64,000 nucleotides of DNA from Arthrobotrys musiformis (taxonomy: Eukaryota > Ascomycota > Orbiliomycetes > Orbiliales > Orbiliaceae), in the NCBI GenBank assembly GCA_036971715.1, contig JAVHJL010000002.1, positions 1,148,501 through 1,212,500 of the forward strand. Reading direction: 5' to 3'. The position numbers were made by a program, and so were the translations under genes. Shown one piece after another: positions 48,801 through 60,140 of this stretch (position 1 is its first letter; each line of letters opens with the position of its first letter). The notes under the pieces are model-generated. The model saw nothing but the letters and a program-made list of their open reading frames with translations. It searched no databases and was not told the DNA's origin.

Positions 48801-48918
48801 CTTTAGTCCAGCGGGGCGTCCACCGATACAAATATTTCATATCCGTCAGCTGGCAACAGCTGCCTCCCAAATCCTCAAAATTTCATCCTTATACCTCTCC
48901 CAGCGCTCCTACAGAGTA
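45837..48918. other. Gene-poor region
   Basis: About 3.1 kb with no supported gene. Several open frames of 60-176 codons on the minus strand lack domains, consistent start context and splice signals. A near-tandem duplication of TCGCCCGGTCCTTC lies at 47209-47235 and a (G)n run at 48187. A tRNA-like GGTTCGAATC on the minus strand near 46612-46621 has no pairing T-arm. A degenerate hairpin-repeat relative lies at the right edge (48789-48831). Confidence 0.4.
48789..48831 (+). repeat. Degenerate relative of the hairpin repeat
   Basis: It aligns to the last copy of the 39814-40126 array, sharing CGGC, CATTG, AGTCC, AGC, GGGGC and then the 13-base flank GTCCACCGATACA, which also follows the array's last copy at 40128-40140. 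Internal deletions have removed the paired stem. Confidence 0.6.
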
Positions 48919-49254
48919 ATGGAGGAGCCGCCGCAGTGCCGGTATATCTGGAAACAATACCGATGCGGGGGAAGATTCCAAGGGCAACAGGTCCACCACT
49001 GTTCCCGACACCCTATAGATCAGCAATGTCCCAACGCTGTTGTGGACCATTACAGAGACATGGAAAAAGATTGTCGGACTTGTATTGCGAAAGATCGCGC
49101 GCGGAGGAGGATCGCGGGGCTTCAGAGGGATATCGATACGCTTAGGATGGCTCAGCCGCCAGATGCTGCTGCTATTGGTAAGCTGGAGGAGGCTATGGCC
49201 CGGGAGATGGCCGAAATAAGAGCGTGGACGATGCAGGGGTGTGTTGACAGGTAG
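48919..49254 (+). CDS. Small Cys-rich hypothetical protein
   Basis: A single-exon frame of 111 residues starting at the ATG at 48919. The N-terminal half has regularly placed Cys/His (CRYIWKQYRCGGRF, HHCSRHP, QCPNAV, DCRTC), which could bind zinc. The C-terminal half is a charged predicted helix (ARRRIAGLQRDIDTLRMAQ, KLEEAMAREMAEIRAW) that may be a coiled coil. No family was recognised. A degenerate hairpin-repeat copy lies about 90 bases upstream of its start. Confidence 0.55.
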   Translation: MEEPPQCRYIWKQYRCGGRFQGQQVHHCSRHPIDQQCPNAVVDHYRDMEKDCRTCIAKDRARRRIAGLQRDIDTLRMAQPPDAAAIGKLEEAMAREMAEIRAWTMQGCVDR

Positions 49255-50403
49255 TCTGTCTATCTTTATAGTGTGGGTATCCGACCCCCCATTCCCATAT
49301 TCTCAGATTTAAGCTGTCGGTCTAATAATGCTAATTTTTAATTGGAGTAGTGCTTCTGTGGCCGGGCATTCGTATTAAACTTGGATGTCCTGATTATTTT
49401 GCGGACTTATCCTGTTGACCCGAAGCTTCGACACAGCTTAGCTTCGGCCAACTCTGGTTTACGAGACAACAGCCTGGGGGTTAAATCTAGACCGGGACTA
49501 CAATAAATATCAGGTTGATAGATCTGATTTTCAGGATAAATCGTTTTTGTTAATAAACTTTGTAAATGTTTCTAGAGGTTGGAGGAAGTTTGCGCTTACC
49601 TTGCGGTTACTTATGTCTTTTTAAATTTTTGCCCGTCGCACTTTTTCTTTTCTTTTCTTTGAAGGTCTTTTGCTCCTCGTGTGGTCTGGGTATGAGACAA
49701 CATCTTTTGGCTTTCTATTTTTGTGGCTCTCAAGTTTCCCTTATATGATCGAGTCCTGATGTTTTTGTGGAGCTATGTTGCACCTGCGGTATACGATTAG
49801 GTCGTGTTTCTCCTAGTTTTCAATGTCGACATATTAAATCTAGATCTAGTTGGTAGTTCCTTGGTCGGTTGACAGTTGACAACGGATAACTTTTGCTTCG
49901 TACTAGTTTCTAGAATCCTTAAGATACAATATGGGATGTTAGAATTGATAAGCTTTCAATTGCATATTCCGCGACTTATCAAGTGTGCAGTATCCGGTTG
50001 TCAATTTCCCAATGCTAGAGAGTGCAGACTATATATCTATATTATGTATGGGTCTATAGGCTTTAAATGACTGTAGAATGTCCATGAATAACTCGTATAA
50101 TTTACGAGCGGCCCTGAGCTACATTCCGCCTCGAAACCGACGCTTCCCATTTAAGAATACAAAATGTGACGACTTGTTGCATTTTTTGCGTTACGCCATT
50201 AACTGTGGCTGATGAATTCTCTGCGCCACAGCAACCCACCAAACACAGTATCGATAAACTTTGGTTGACAAACGCCCCTCCAAAACCGAAAAAAAGTTAC
50301 AGCAGTCCACAACAGCATCCCAAGCTCTTCTACCCTTTTTCCATTACTAAAACCTCCCCCCATATCACATCGCCATTTCCACGACCAGAATCATAATTTC
50401 GAA
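49255..50403. other. Intergenic region upstream of CCT2
   Basis: About 1.15 kb, mostly T-rich and AT-rich, without coding support. It contains one copy of the dispersed repeat at 49442-49472. The CCT2 promoter and leader presumably lie within 50100-50403. Confidence 0.4.
49442..49472. repeat. Dispersed repeat, short copy
   Basis: CTTCGGCCAACTCTGGT and TTACGAGACAACA match the two ends of the longer copy at 20587-20662 with few mismatches, but lack its internal hairpin segment. Confidence 0.5.
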
Positions 50404-52439
50404 ATGGTATGGATATCTTATCGTCACTTTACTTCTGGGATATGCTGTTTTTTCAAGCTAACTGTTTTTCGTGGCGTTAGGCAAGCTTTAATCCGGTAAA
50501 TATCTTTGGTGACGAAGTCACAGAGGAGAAGGGCGAGAATGCGCGTATGCTTATGATATTACCCACCCCGGATATTTCATCGGTTTGGGAGCTTATGGTT
50601 ATGTTTTGAATAGGTCTTTCCGCCTTCGTTGGAGCTATCGGTACGGTTAAAATCTCGTGATGGAGCTCGAGGGGTGGGATGTGCTGACTCGTGTGGGGTG
50701 GTAGCTGTTGGCGATCTCGTCAAGTCGACATTAGGGCCCAAGGGGATGGATAAAATTCTGCAGTCGGCGTATGATATCCTTCAACGAATTCCTTTTATTA
50801 CAGCTTAGAAAGCTAATCGTGATGTTTAAATCAGATCAACTGGCGAGGTCACGGTTACAAACGACGGCGCTACTATCCTTAAGAGCATCGCCCTCGACAA
50901 TGCTGCTGCCAAAGTTCTTGTCAACATCAGCAAGGTCCAAGACGACGAAGTCGGCGATGGAACAACGTCTGTTTGCGTTTTGGCTGCCGAGCTTCTACGT
51001 GAAGCCGAAAAGCTCGTCGATCAAAAGATCCATCCGCAGACGATAATATCAGGGTTCAGAACGGCCAAGGAGGCGGCTTTGAGGGCGCTACAGAAGGCTG
51101 CTGTGGATCACGGATCGGATGCTGCGGCTTTCAGGGAGGATCTGTTGAACATCGCCAGGACTACTTTGAGCTCGAAGGTTTTGAGCCAGGATAAAGAGCA
51201 CTTTGCAAAGATCGCCGTCGATGCCGTGTTGAGGTTGAAGGGGAGCACGAATCTTACCAACATTCAGATCATCAAGAAGGCCGGTGGCAAGTTGATCGAT
51301 TCTTATTTGGATGAAGGGTTTATTTTGGATAAGAGGATTGGTGTTAATCAGCCCAAGAGGTTGGAGAAGGCGAAGATTTTGGTTGCGAATACGGCTATGG
51401 ATACCGATAAGATCAAGATCTTTGGTGCCCGTGTTAAGGTCGATTCGACAGGCAAGCTCGCCGAGCTCGAGAGAGCAGAGAAGGTATGTAGGGTTTCTCG
51501 GGGGATTACGAATGCATAGGTGTGGCTGACTTTTGGAACAGGAAAAAATGAAGCAAAAGGTCGAGAAGATCAAGGCTCACGGAATCAACTGCTTTATCAA
51601 CCGACAGCTTATCTACAATTGGCCCGAGCAGTTGTTCGCCGACGCCGGTATTGTGTCGATAGAGCATGCGGATTTCGATGGTATCGAACGTTTGGCTTTG
51701 GTAACTGGTGGTGAAATCGCGTCGACTTTCGACCACCCAGAGAGCGTGAAGTTGGGACATTGTGACCTCATTGAGGAGGTCGTAATAGGAGAGGATACAC
51801 TCATCAAGTTCTCCGGAGTTGCCGCCGGTGAGGCTTGCACTATTGTTCTGCGTGGAGCTACGGAGCATCTTTTGGAGGAAGCCGATCGATCCCTGCATGA
51901 TGCTCTATCAGTCCTATCCCAAACCGTTGTTGAGACAAGAACTGTTCTCGGCGGTGGCTGCTCTGAGATGTTGATGTCCAAGGCCGTCGACACCGAAGCT
52001 CAGAATGCAGATGGAAAGCACGCTTTGGCTATTGAGGCTTTCGCAAAGGCCCTGAGACAACTCCCAACTATTCTCGCCGACAATGCAGGATTCGACTCCA
52101 GCGAACTTGTAGCTAAATTGAGATCCGCCATTTACAGCGGTCATTCGAATTCAGGGTTGGATCTGATGACACCGGGCGGAAAGATTGCCGACATGCGTGA
52201 TCTAGGCGTCGTAAGTTGCCGCTCCACATCTGTTTCAACAATATGCAACCCACAGCCCCCCTTTCCGCTCAAACACGATACATTAGGAGTTCTCTTGGCT
52301 AACAAATTCGGGTGTAATACAGATTGAAAGTTACAAGTTGAAGCGAGCTGTTGTGTCGTCAGCATCCGAAGCTGCAGAGATGTTGTTACGGGTGGATAAC
52401 ATCATTAGGGCGGCGCCAAGGAGGAGAGACCGAATGTAA
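50404..52439 (+). CDS. CCT2: T-complex protein 1 subunit beta
   Basis: One of eight subunits of the cytosolic chaperonin TRiC/CCT, which folds actin and tubulin. Exons 50404-50406, 50481-50544, 50614-50640, 50705-50768, 50835-51483, 51542-52210 and 52323-52439 give 530 residues, the expected length. The first coding exon is the ATG alone, spliced to give MASFNPVNIFGDEVTEEKGE. Chaperonin motifs are KSTLGPKGMDKIL, NDGATILKSIALDNAA, the nucleotide-binding GDGTTS and, near the C-terminus, GGGCSEMLMSKAV and LDLMTPGGKIADM. Exon 3 is only 27 nt. All phases are consistent, and residue-level conservation fixes each junction. Confidence 0.97.
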
Positions 52440-52848
52440 TGTTTAGTAGAAGTATATTTATCCCGAGATTGGATTTGTGCGAATCAGAAAAGCATATTCT
52501 AGAAGTGGAGACGAGACAATTATTAGCAGGCTAGTTGTGACGATAGCCATGCTCTTTTTTTTTTTTTTTTTTTTTTTCTCCTGACTTCAAGCATTGTATC
52601 GTACCCGGGATTGTACGTCAAGCATAGAATTCTCGATAGAATAAGGAAAAAAGTCCATGTCATTCAATGTTGGCTGAGGTAGCTTGCTTCCCCCTCATTG
52701 CCTGGTTTGAATTTATTTTTCAAACGGATTCTCGCCTCTATAGTGAGCTAACTTCTTCGAGTACTTGTACAGAGGAAGGCGCTATCGTAAAAAAAAAAAT
52801 GAAAGGGGATAGGGCGAGTCAGTTGGTATCATGATTCCGTAGGATTTT
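52440..52848. other. Convergent intergenic region
   Basis: About 400 bases between the 3' ends of CCT2 and the minus-strand gene. It contains a poly-T run of about 24 at 52554-52577. Nothing else is supported. Confidence 0.4.
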
Positions 52849-53699
52849 TTAGAAAAGAGCAGCATTTATTCGCTTGCAGAGCTTTGTAAGTATGCTATTG
52901 CTGGGAGGGTTGGGGGCACACAGCAGCATCTGAACTATATTTCGCAGCCGCATTGCAGCTTCTGGGTCCTTAGCATCCGCCTTTGCGCTGGAGAGGTTGT
53001 TCCTTATGATGCTATAAAAGTCGGCAAGAGGACCAAATCCAGGGTTCTCCAAGTCTAATATATAATGTGAAAAGGTCAATATTCGCTAAGACAGAGGTTA
53101 GTCGGATTGAAGGTTAGGGCTTACAGAACGATGGGGGTTTGAAATATATGATCTTGAACCCCTCAGTTGCATCTGCTACGTCGTCTGGGTCTAATGACAT
53201 TATAAACTCGGCATCCCCCTATATTACTCAGATGTTAGATTTAAAATGTATCTGGTGACTAAAATTTAGCATCGTGCATACATACTTGAATTCTCGCTGT
53301 ACGCTCGATGGTTCCTTCGTCAATTTTCCGTAGTATCGACTTTCTAACAAGGGCAGGATGGATATAGTTGGGCCAGTCTGTAGCCCAGAAATCCCTAGCT
53401 GTCTGGCTAAGCTCGGTTGCTGCACTCAGCTGGCTTTCACTCAGTCCTAAGCACCCCAATAGGAGGTCCTTCATCGCCTTTAGTCTGATTCTCCCCGCGA
53501 GGGGCTTTAAGATATCTAGTTGGACTCTCTGATTTTGGAACAGTTCACCAATTATTTGTCGGTGTTCCTTGCATTGTTCTATCATCTTATTTAAACTGGC
53601 ACATTGGTCATCCATACTGGCTCGCAGGGCTCGAATCCTTTCCTCGAGCGGCTCTTTCCGGGCCAAGGGAGCTTCGTCCCTACTATGGAGACAGACCAT
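52849..53699 (-). CDS. Hypothetical protein, helical
   Basis: Three exons on the minus strand: one starting at or before 53699 and ending at 53286, then 53218-53125 and 53054-52849, giving 237 residues from the first ATG in frame. The frame stays open upstream to about 53850 without an ATG, so a first exon may be missing. The sequence is mostly predicted helix: LEERIRALRASMDDQCASL, RRLKAM-like RIRLKAMKDLLLGCLGLSES, TARDFWATDWPNYIHPALV, ADFYSIIRNNLSSAKADAKD and a C-terminus ILTKLCKRINAALF. The family is not recognised; it should not be confused with the TCP-1 neighbour. Introns have GTATGT and GTAAGC donors. Confidence 0.65.
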
Positions 53700-56333
53700 C
53701 TTCGATAGACACTCGTCTAGTCTGTGGGGTGCTTCGTTAATATGATTATAGTCGTTCCCGTTTGTTTTTAATGCAATAGAGCTATAGAGATCTCGAGAGG
53801 AAGCTCTTTTTTTCGAGTATGTGAATGTGGAGGTGGGTTGATAGTTCAATAAGTGTCTACGATCGGCGGGACCATTGCATAATATACGGCAATGGGCTTT
53901 AGGGTTTAAGACGGCTATTTTATGAGAGAGTTTACGGGACTGGATGCAAGATCGGGACGTATTTATGATATTTGCTCTTCGACATTTACACTCGGATTCT
54001 AGATTGTTGCATCATCTTCGCCACTCAAAACTGCTCTTCTGGGGCTGGTGTAGATCTATGCCGTCTACGAAAATTACCCTTTATGTTGTATAAATCGGCC
54101 TACAAGCTGTGATTACAATCAATTCCAAGGCACTGTCCTTGCATGCGCATGTCCGCCGTTGTCAATTGCAAATGTTATATTTATACTACGATGCATGTTA
54201 ACGTTTGGGGTCTTTTTATTGTTCTTGTTGTTTTTGTTGGACTTTAATACTCCCAGGACCTGGTCAGTTTCGACATCAGGCGGCCTGTGGCTGGTCTCGC
54301 GATCTTGCGGTTACCACTGCATTTATCCAGGAGTGCTCAATTGGTTCTTGAGCTGTGCAGGAAATCAAAATTTCCCTCCTGCTCTTCCCTGCACAAACAT
54401 GAGAAGTCAGGGCATGGTGCTTGTCTCCGGAGTATTAGCCAGAAGATTGGTAACTTTGGGGTTCGGTTGATCTCGTAAGCTAAACCACGGACATGCACAT
54501 GGCTTGACGAAAAACTCGACTGTGGGCCCGTCTGTATATTAGGCTCTTTTTGAATTTGAATTACGCGGCTGAGAATGTCGAGCCGATAACCTCCTCGAAA
54601 CCCTCAAAGCACAACATTTTTTGCCTATAGGGTTTGAGAAAAAAAAAAAAAAAAAAAAAAGGGCAAGCCATGCAATGGGAAGAAGAAAAACTCTTGCAGC
54701 CAATGTTGCATGACATCAATTTCTTCTCGTCATATTCTGGTGAGAATTTCAGGATGGAACTATCATCGGGCGATGCGAGGTTTTTAGGAAAGTCGTTTGC
54801 GGTTGGACATTCAAGCGTACATAGGATCCACTTTGTTAGTTACTGTGCAGTGATGCCTGCAATTTTCACACAGAAATATTATAGATGCAACAGACAGGCC
54901 GTTCCAACAATCAATCGACGAAGACGGATCTGTTCAAGGTGTCAGTTACCTCATACATATACATACTGGCCTGTGATTGCCGGGGTCAGCAAGCAAATCA
55001 GTAAGCTGTTCCAACTGAAAAATCTCGCACATGATGTTGTCCCACAAGGGCGGCTGGCTGGTCTAGGCACTGTGCATTGCAGTCGATTAAAAAAAGCGTC
55101 CCACAGTCCTGTTGGCCAGATTTCCCCTACAGAATACATACATACTGTCTAGCTTAGCTCTACCAGTGCACACCGACATACCACCAGGAAGGATTGTATT
55201 TGACCTACTTCTTTCTTAGATGGCGACAAATATCTGTACATGGTGGTATGTCCTTTTGATGATCTGGGATTTTCTCATGCAGGTAGATGCATAAGTATAA
55301 AAAGTACTAGTAGGGAGCAGCAGTACCATTGCCAGAGTGGTATAGGATGTGTTTGGCCTCGGCCTCGGCAGGTGTTCTCCATCGAGACTCCAAAGCACCA
55401 TCGACGGGGGGTTGCTATATGATGTATGTTATGTAGGTAGCCTGAGAGAGTAAAGCTTTGGTCGTCAATTTTTAACCATCCTTTCTCCCCCAAGCTACTT
55501 TGCTAATAGCTTAGGCCGTTATTGGCATGATTGCTAGCTGGCGTTAACGTTCGGTTAGTGGAGGGAAGTTGGTGGGTTTGGAGACCAATCGAGCATCTGC
55601 ATTGAGACCGTTCGGTGTTGGTGCGGTTTTAGTAGTCGTAGTTATCGAGCGGTCCCATGCCATGCCCATGCCCATGCCCGCCGCCACCAGTTGGCAAGCG
55701 GTGTAAAATATTTTTTCTTTCTTTCTTCCCTGCACATAATAGTAGTGGAGTAGTTAGTGTGAATGAATGAATGAAGCATATGAATTCGAGATATCGTAGT
55801 ACTTCCTAAGCTAAGGTGAAGTCAATGGGAGGTTGCAATTGTTGGCGTTCACCGAAAGCTGTGTTGTCTGCCCGCTGCCACAAAATAAGATTGGCAATTT
55901 TGGGGAGCCCGTTTCTGTATTCCTCGCACGCACACACGCTCGCCCGCCCGTTCGTTCGTCCCCCCAGCGAACTTCCATTCTCATCCAAACCTCCTCACCC
56001 ACCAACAACACCACACCACCATCAACCTCCACCGCCTCCTCCTCCTCCTCTAATTCCGCCCTCCTCCACCTCCTATCGCTTTTCCCGACCACCAAATACC
56101 GACTTCACCACTATCCTTTCGACCTGGTGGTCTCACTACTTGATCCTTTTCGGCTGGATGACGACTTGGACGGATGCTTCCTTCGGAGAAGCCTTTTTCT
56201 AATAAACCCACCGTGCTGACAACGCAAATTGTCCCGACAAAAAATTAAAATACAATCAAAAAGCTCCTGAAGGAACGCCTCGGGAATTCTCCCCAGGGGT
56301 CCTTGTAGGGCTAGATACCCCTCACCATTCATC
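53700..56333. other. Intergenic region upstream of IRE1
   Basis: About 2.6 kb between divergently oriented genes. It contains a poly-A run of about 22 at 54639-54660 and a CATGCC tandem repeat at 55655-55679. A C/T-rich, AC-rich leader-like stretch (55920-56110) lies just before IRE1. Open frames here, including one downstream of the poly-A run, show no domains. Confidence 0.4.
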
Positions 56334-59300
56334 ATGAGAGCCTTATCGACAGTAGGCATGCGCCGGAGCGTGTCTTTAAATTTCATCTTAACATTTTTCT
56401 TCGTTTTCACGGCTCTGTTGCAGGTCATCGGTGCTGAGAAGGTGGTTCGGAAATCCGCGTACCCGGGGAGTTCTGCTTCGAGAGATGCCGACATCAATAA
56501 ACAATTAGACGAGAGTTTGGCGGAAAAGGAGACGCAGCAGGCCAAGGGGCATATCATTCCACCGAGTTCTTATCAATCTTCCGACAAAAGACGACGTTCG
56601 CTTGCCAAAGAGGATATTGAAAATGCGGGAAGCAGGGGTCTATCTGTTGAGAGTTATGCTGGGGATGCTCCGAGCCCGATCAAACCCGAAGATTCTCTCG
56701 CAACAATGGCTGAAGCCGTTGCCAATCCACCATCGACCTATTTCGAGCCTGCCGAAAATAGTGCCCCGCCTGTCGACCCTTTTACTGGTACTACAAGATC
56801 GTTGTCGGATTGGAAATTGGAGGACATTTACATCGCCATTACCATGAACGGAAACATCACGGCGTCTAATCGAACGACTGGCTTCCCTATTTGGAATGTT
56901 ACGAGTAGCCCTCTTTGGAATGTCACGCGCCACGTTCAGCTAGATGAAGATAATGAGAATGATCTCGATTGGATAATTGAGCCAGGGAATGGAGGCACTC
57001 TATACTCACACTCTCTCAGCAATGGATTGCAAAAGGTAAAAAAAAATTATGATATTATCCGGCAGGCGTCTTGGCTATATATTGGTCTCTAACATACTCT
57101 CCAGGGTGCCCTCCAATCAATGAAATATATTTGCGATCACTCGCCTTATCTGGCGAAAAATGGAATGATCTTGCGGGGAAGCAAGGACACTGATATTTAC
57201 ACCATCAATCCCTTAACCGGGAAGTTTCTATCCACCAGCAGCGGTAGTATCTCAAATGGACTACCGGACAAATGCATAAAGCGAACTAGACTAGACGGCT
57301 TAGACGATGATGAAGATGATGAAGACTGCACCCCTCGCAAAGTCAGCCTTTCGAGGACAGGCAAGTCACTTATAGCTTTTCTTCACAATGCTTCTCAAGC
57401 TAACAATATTTTATAGATTATACTGTCGACATCTCACATGAAGTTAAAGGAAGGCTTTGGACTTTGAGATACACTGAGTGGGGCATTGGCTCGCAGAACG
57501 TTGATCTCGAGAAACAATACACTACCAGCTTGGATAATAAGTACCTTTTCCCTCTACCGGGTGGCAGACTCATTTGTCGTGATATTGTTGAAGGTATAAC
57601 TACTTCTTTCCTTTTTTATAGAAAACTTTTCTTTGCTATGATCATGGCTAACATTTAGGGTAAAGATAAAAGAAAGTATATCGCGACATACGAAGAAGCC
57701 GTCGCCCAGATATTCGACCTAGCTAGCAGTGATGAGGGCAAGAATCTTGTGCTTTTACCACACCCTAAAGCCCCACTACGGGATCATGGAAAACGCGTGC
57801 TGGCTAGCCTCGAGGGGGGCAACGGCGTATTTGCTTTGCCGGATTTGTCGGATGATGGAAGTAGTCTCTCATCCGATGCGGCTATTGTCCCGAGCAGGGA
57901 ATGGTATTTAATGGGCTTGAAACAGCGCCGGGATGCTCTGAAAGGCAAACGGACCATCAGAGGCTTTCAGGCTCAATTCCAAAATACTCTTGACGGACCA
58001 TCCGACTCAAATACATCACAGCAAGCCGGTTCACAGGCTGGGAGCAACGACGTCCCCAGGGCCCGCGGAGAGCCAGCGAAGGAGAACACTCCTCTTCAGG
58101 TTGTTGCCCTCATTATCATGATGTCCCTGATGTGGTTCGCTGGAAGGCATTCTACCGACCTCTCATTGGCTATTCGCCGGTTCCGCCAGAAGCTTCCATC
58201 ACCTTTACAAAGTGGCACGACACGCCAGATACTCGACATCAGCCCCAATACTCCCATGATCAAGGAGACCTTCACGACCGAGGAAGTGCAACAGCCAATT
58301 GCCCCAGAGCCCGTCCCAGTACAAATCGAAACCGAGATTAAGGAAGTCCAGGTTGTCATCAAAGAAGAACTACCACCACAACTTGCGACAGAAATCGAGA
58401 ACGAGGGAACTCCTGATGATTTTGTCGTCATTCCAGTCCCACAGATTGTTCCTCCCAACAAGAAGGTTGTCACATTTGCCGAGTCCAACGATGTCGATGT
58501 TAAGGAAGACCAGGAAGGAGGTTCCGACAATGAAGAGCCAACCGAAGGCGACAAACCCTCGGCGCCATCTACCCCCAAGAAAGGTCGAAAACGTGGTGCT
58601 CGAGGAAACCGGAAGAGAAAGAAGAAGAACCAGGAAGCCGATGCTGAGGAGAAGAAGTCGAATGCCAGCGAGCCGGAGGATCTCTCTGGAGGAAAAGTTG
58701 GCGGCTCGATAATCCGAAACCCCGAGCTATTGATGCACGATGAGAATGGCAACGGCCAAGTTGCTGAAGATCTTTTCGTAACTGATACAGTGTTGGGTTA
58801 TGGAAGCCATGGGACCCGCGTCTTCAAAGGAAAATTTGGCGACAGAGAGGTCGCTGTCAAACGTCTCTTTATCGATTCATACGATATTGCATCCCATGAG
58901 GTCAACCTGTTACAGAAAGTTGATGACCATCCCAACGTCATCAGGTACTTCTGCCAAAAACAGACTAATCTCTTCCTCTACATTGCCTTGGAGCTATGCC
59001 CTGCTTCGCTGCATGACGTGTTTGAGGCAGCCCAGCACAGGCATATCCTAGGCCTAATGCACCCCCCTGAAGTACTAAGGCAGATGACAATGGGTGTACA
59101 ACACCTGCACAGCCTGAAAATCGTCCACCGCGATATCAAGCCTCAGAACATACTGGTGGCAGAGCCAAAACGAAGCCTTCGGGACCCATCGGAAGTAAAA
59201 CACCCGAAGATTTTAATATCCGACTTCGGACTTTGCAAAAAGCTCGAGGCTGATCAGAGCTCTTTCCGAGCGACTACGGCGCATGCTGCAGGTACGTCTG

Positions 59301-60140
59301 GCTGGCGTGCACCAGAACTGCTGATAGGTGAATCCGGTGATGCAACAATATCGAGCCTATCAGAGCATACCAACGGATCGACATCCGATTCGTCGGTACT
59401 GGACACTCTGACGAATAGGAGAGCCACACGAGCCATCGATATCTTTTCATTGGGATGTGTCTTCTACTTTGTCCTTACGGGCGGTGGCCATCCTTTCGGT
59501 GACCGATACCTTCGGGAAGGAAATATTATCACTGGCAAATTCAATCTTTCCGGCCTTGATGTATTGGGCGATTCTGGATCCGAAGCTAGCGATCTGATCG
59601 CGAGCATGATCGCCCGAAATCCCAAGGCCAGACCCGATGCCACTACCGTCCTCACGCATCCGTTCTTCTGGTCGGCAGAGAAGAAGTTAAACTTCCTTTT
59701 GGATGTATCAGATCGCTTTGAGAAGGAAGAGAGGGACCCACCGTCGCCTCTATTGCAAAAGCTTGAGAGTTACGCAAAGCCCACTTTCAATGGGGATTGG
59801 TACAAGAAGCTGGACAAGGGATTGATTGACAATCTCGGAAAGCACAGGAAGTATCAGGGAGATAGGATGCTTGATCTTCTTCGGGCTTTGCGAAATAAGG
59901 TAAATACATGGATACCACACCGAAATGACTGTTTCCGAATAATGCTAATATTTTTCCTTTCTACAGAAACACCATTATCAAGACCTACCGGCAGCTGTCC
60001 AAGCTACTGTTGGCCAACTTCCCGACGGCTACCTGGGCTACTTCACCTCTAGATTCCCAACCCTCCTCGTCAACATGTTTCATCTCGTGAGAGACGAGAT
60101 TCAAGATGAAGCAATGTGGAGAACCTACTTTACATCCTAA
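56334..60140 (+). CDS. IRE1: Unfolded protein response sensor kinase/endoribonuclease IRE1
   Basis: ER transmembrane sensor that, on unfolded-protein stress, splices HAC1-type mRNA. Exons 56334-57035, 57105-57360, 57417-57593, 57666-59899 and 59967-60140 give 1180 residues. A signal peptide (about 14-34) leads into the lumenal sensor with N-glycosylation sites (NITASNRT, NVTSS). The single membrane helix (VVALIIMMSLMWFAG) is near residue 525. A long acidic/basic linker contains KKGRKRGARGNRKRKKK. The kinase begins near 745 (VLGYGSHGTRVFKGKFGDRE) with HRDIKPQN and DFG. The KEN RNase domain (about 1055-1180) has KHRKYQGDRMLDLLRALRNK, spliced directly to KHHYQDLP, giving the catalytic RNKKHHY motif, and LPDGYLGYFTSRFP. 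Intron 2 is of GC-AG type (GCAAGT at 57361). Confidence 0.96.

Noticed and set aside
54634..55152. 172-codon frame starting in a poly-A run
   Set aside because: It begins with a homopolymer-derived poly-Lys and has no domain or conserved-looking segment.
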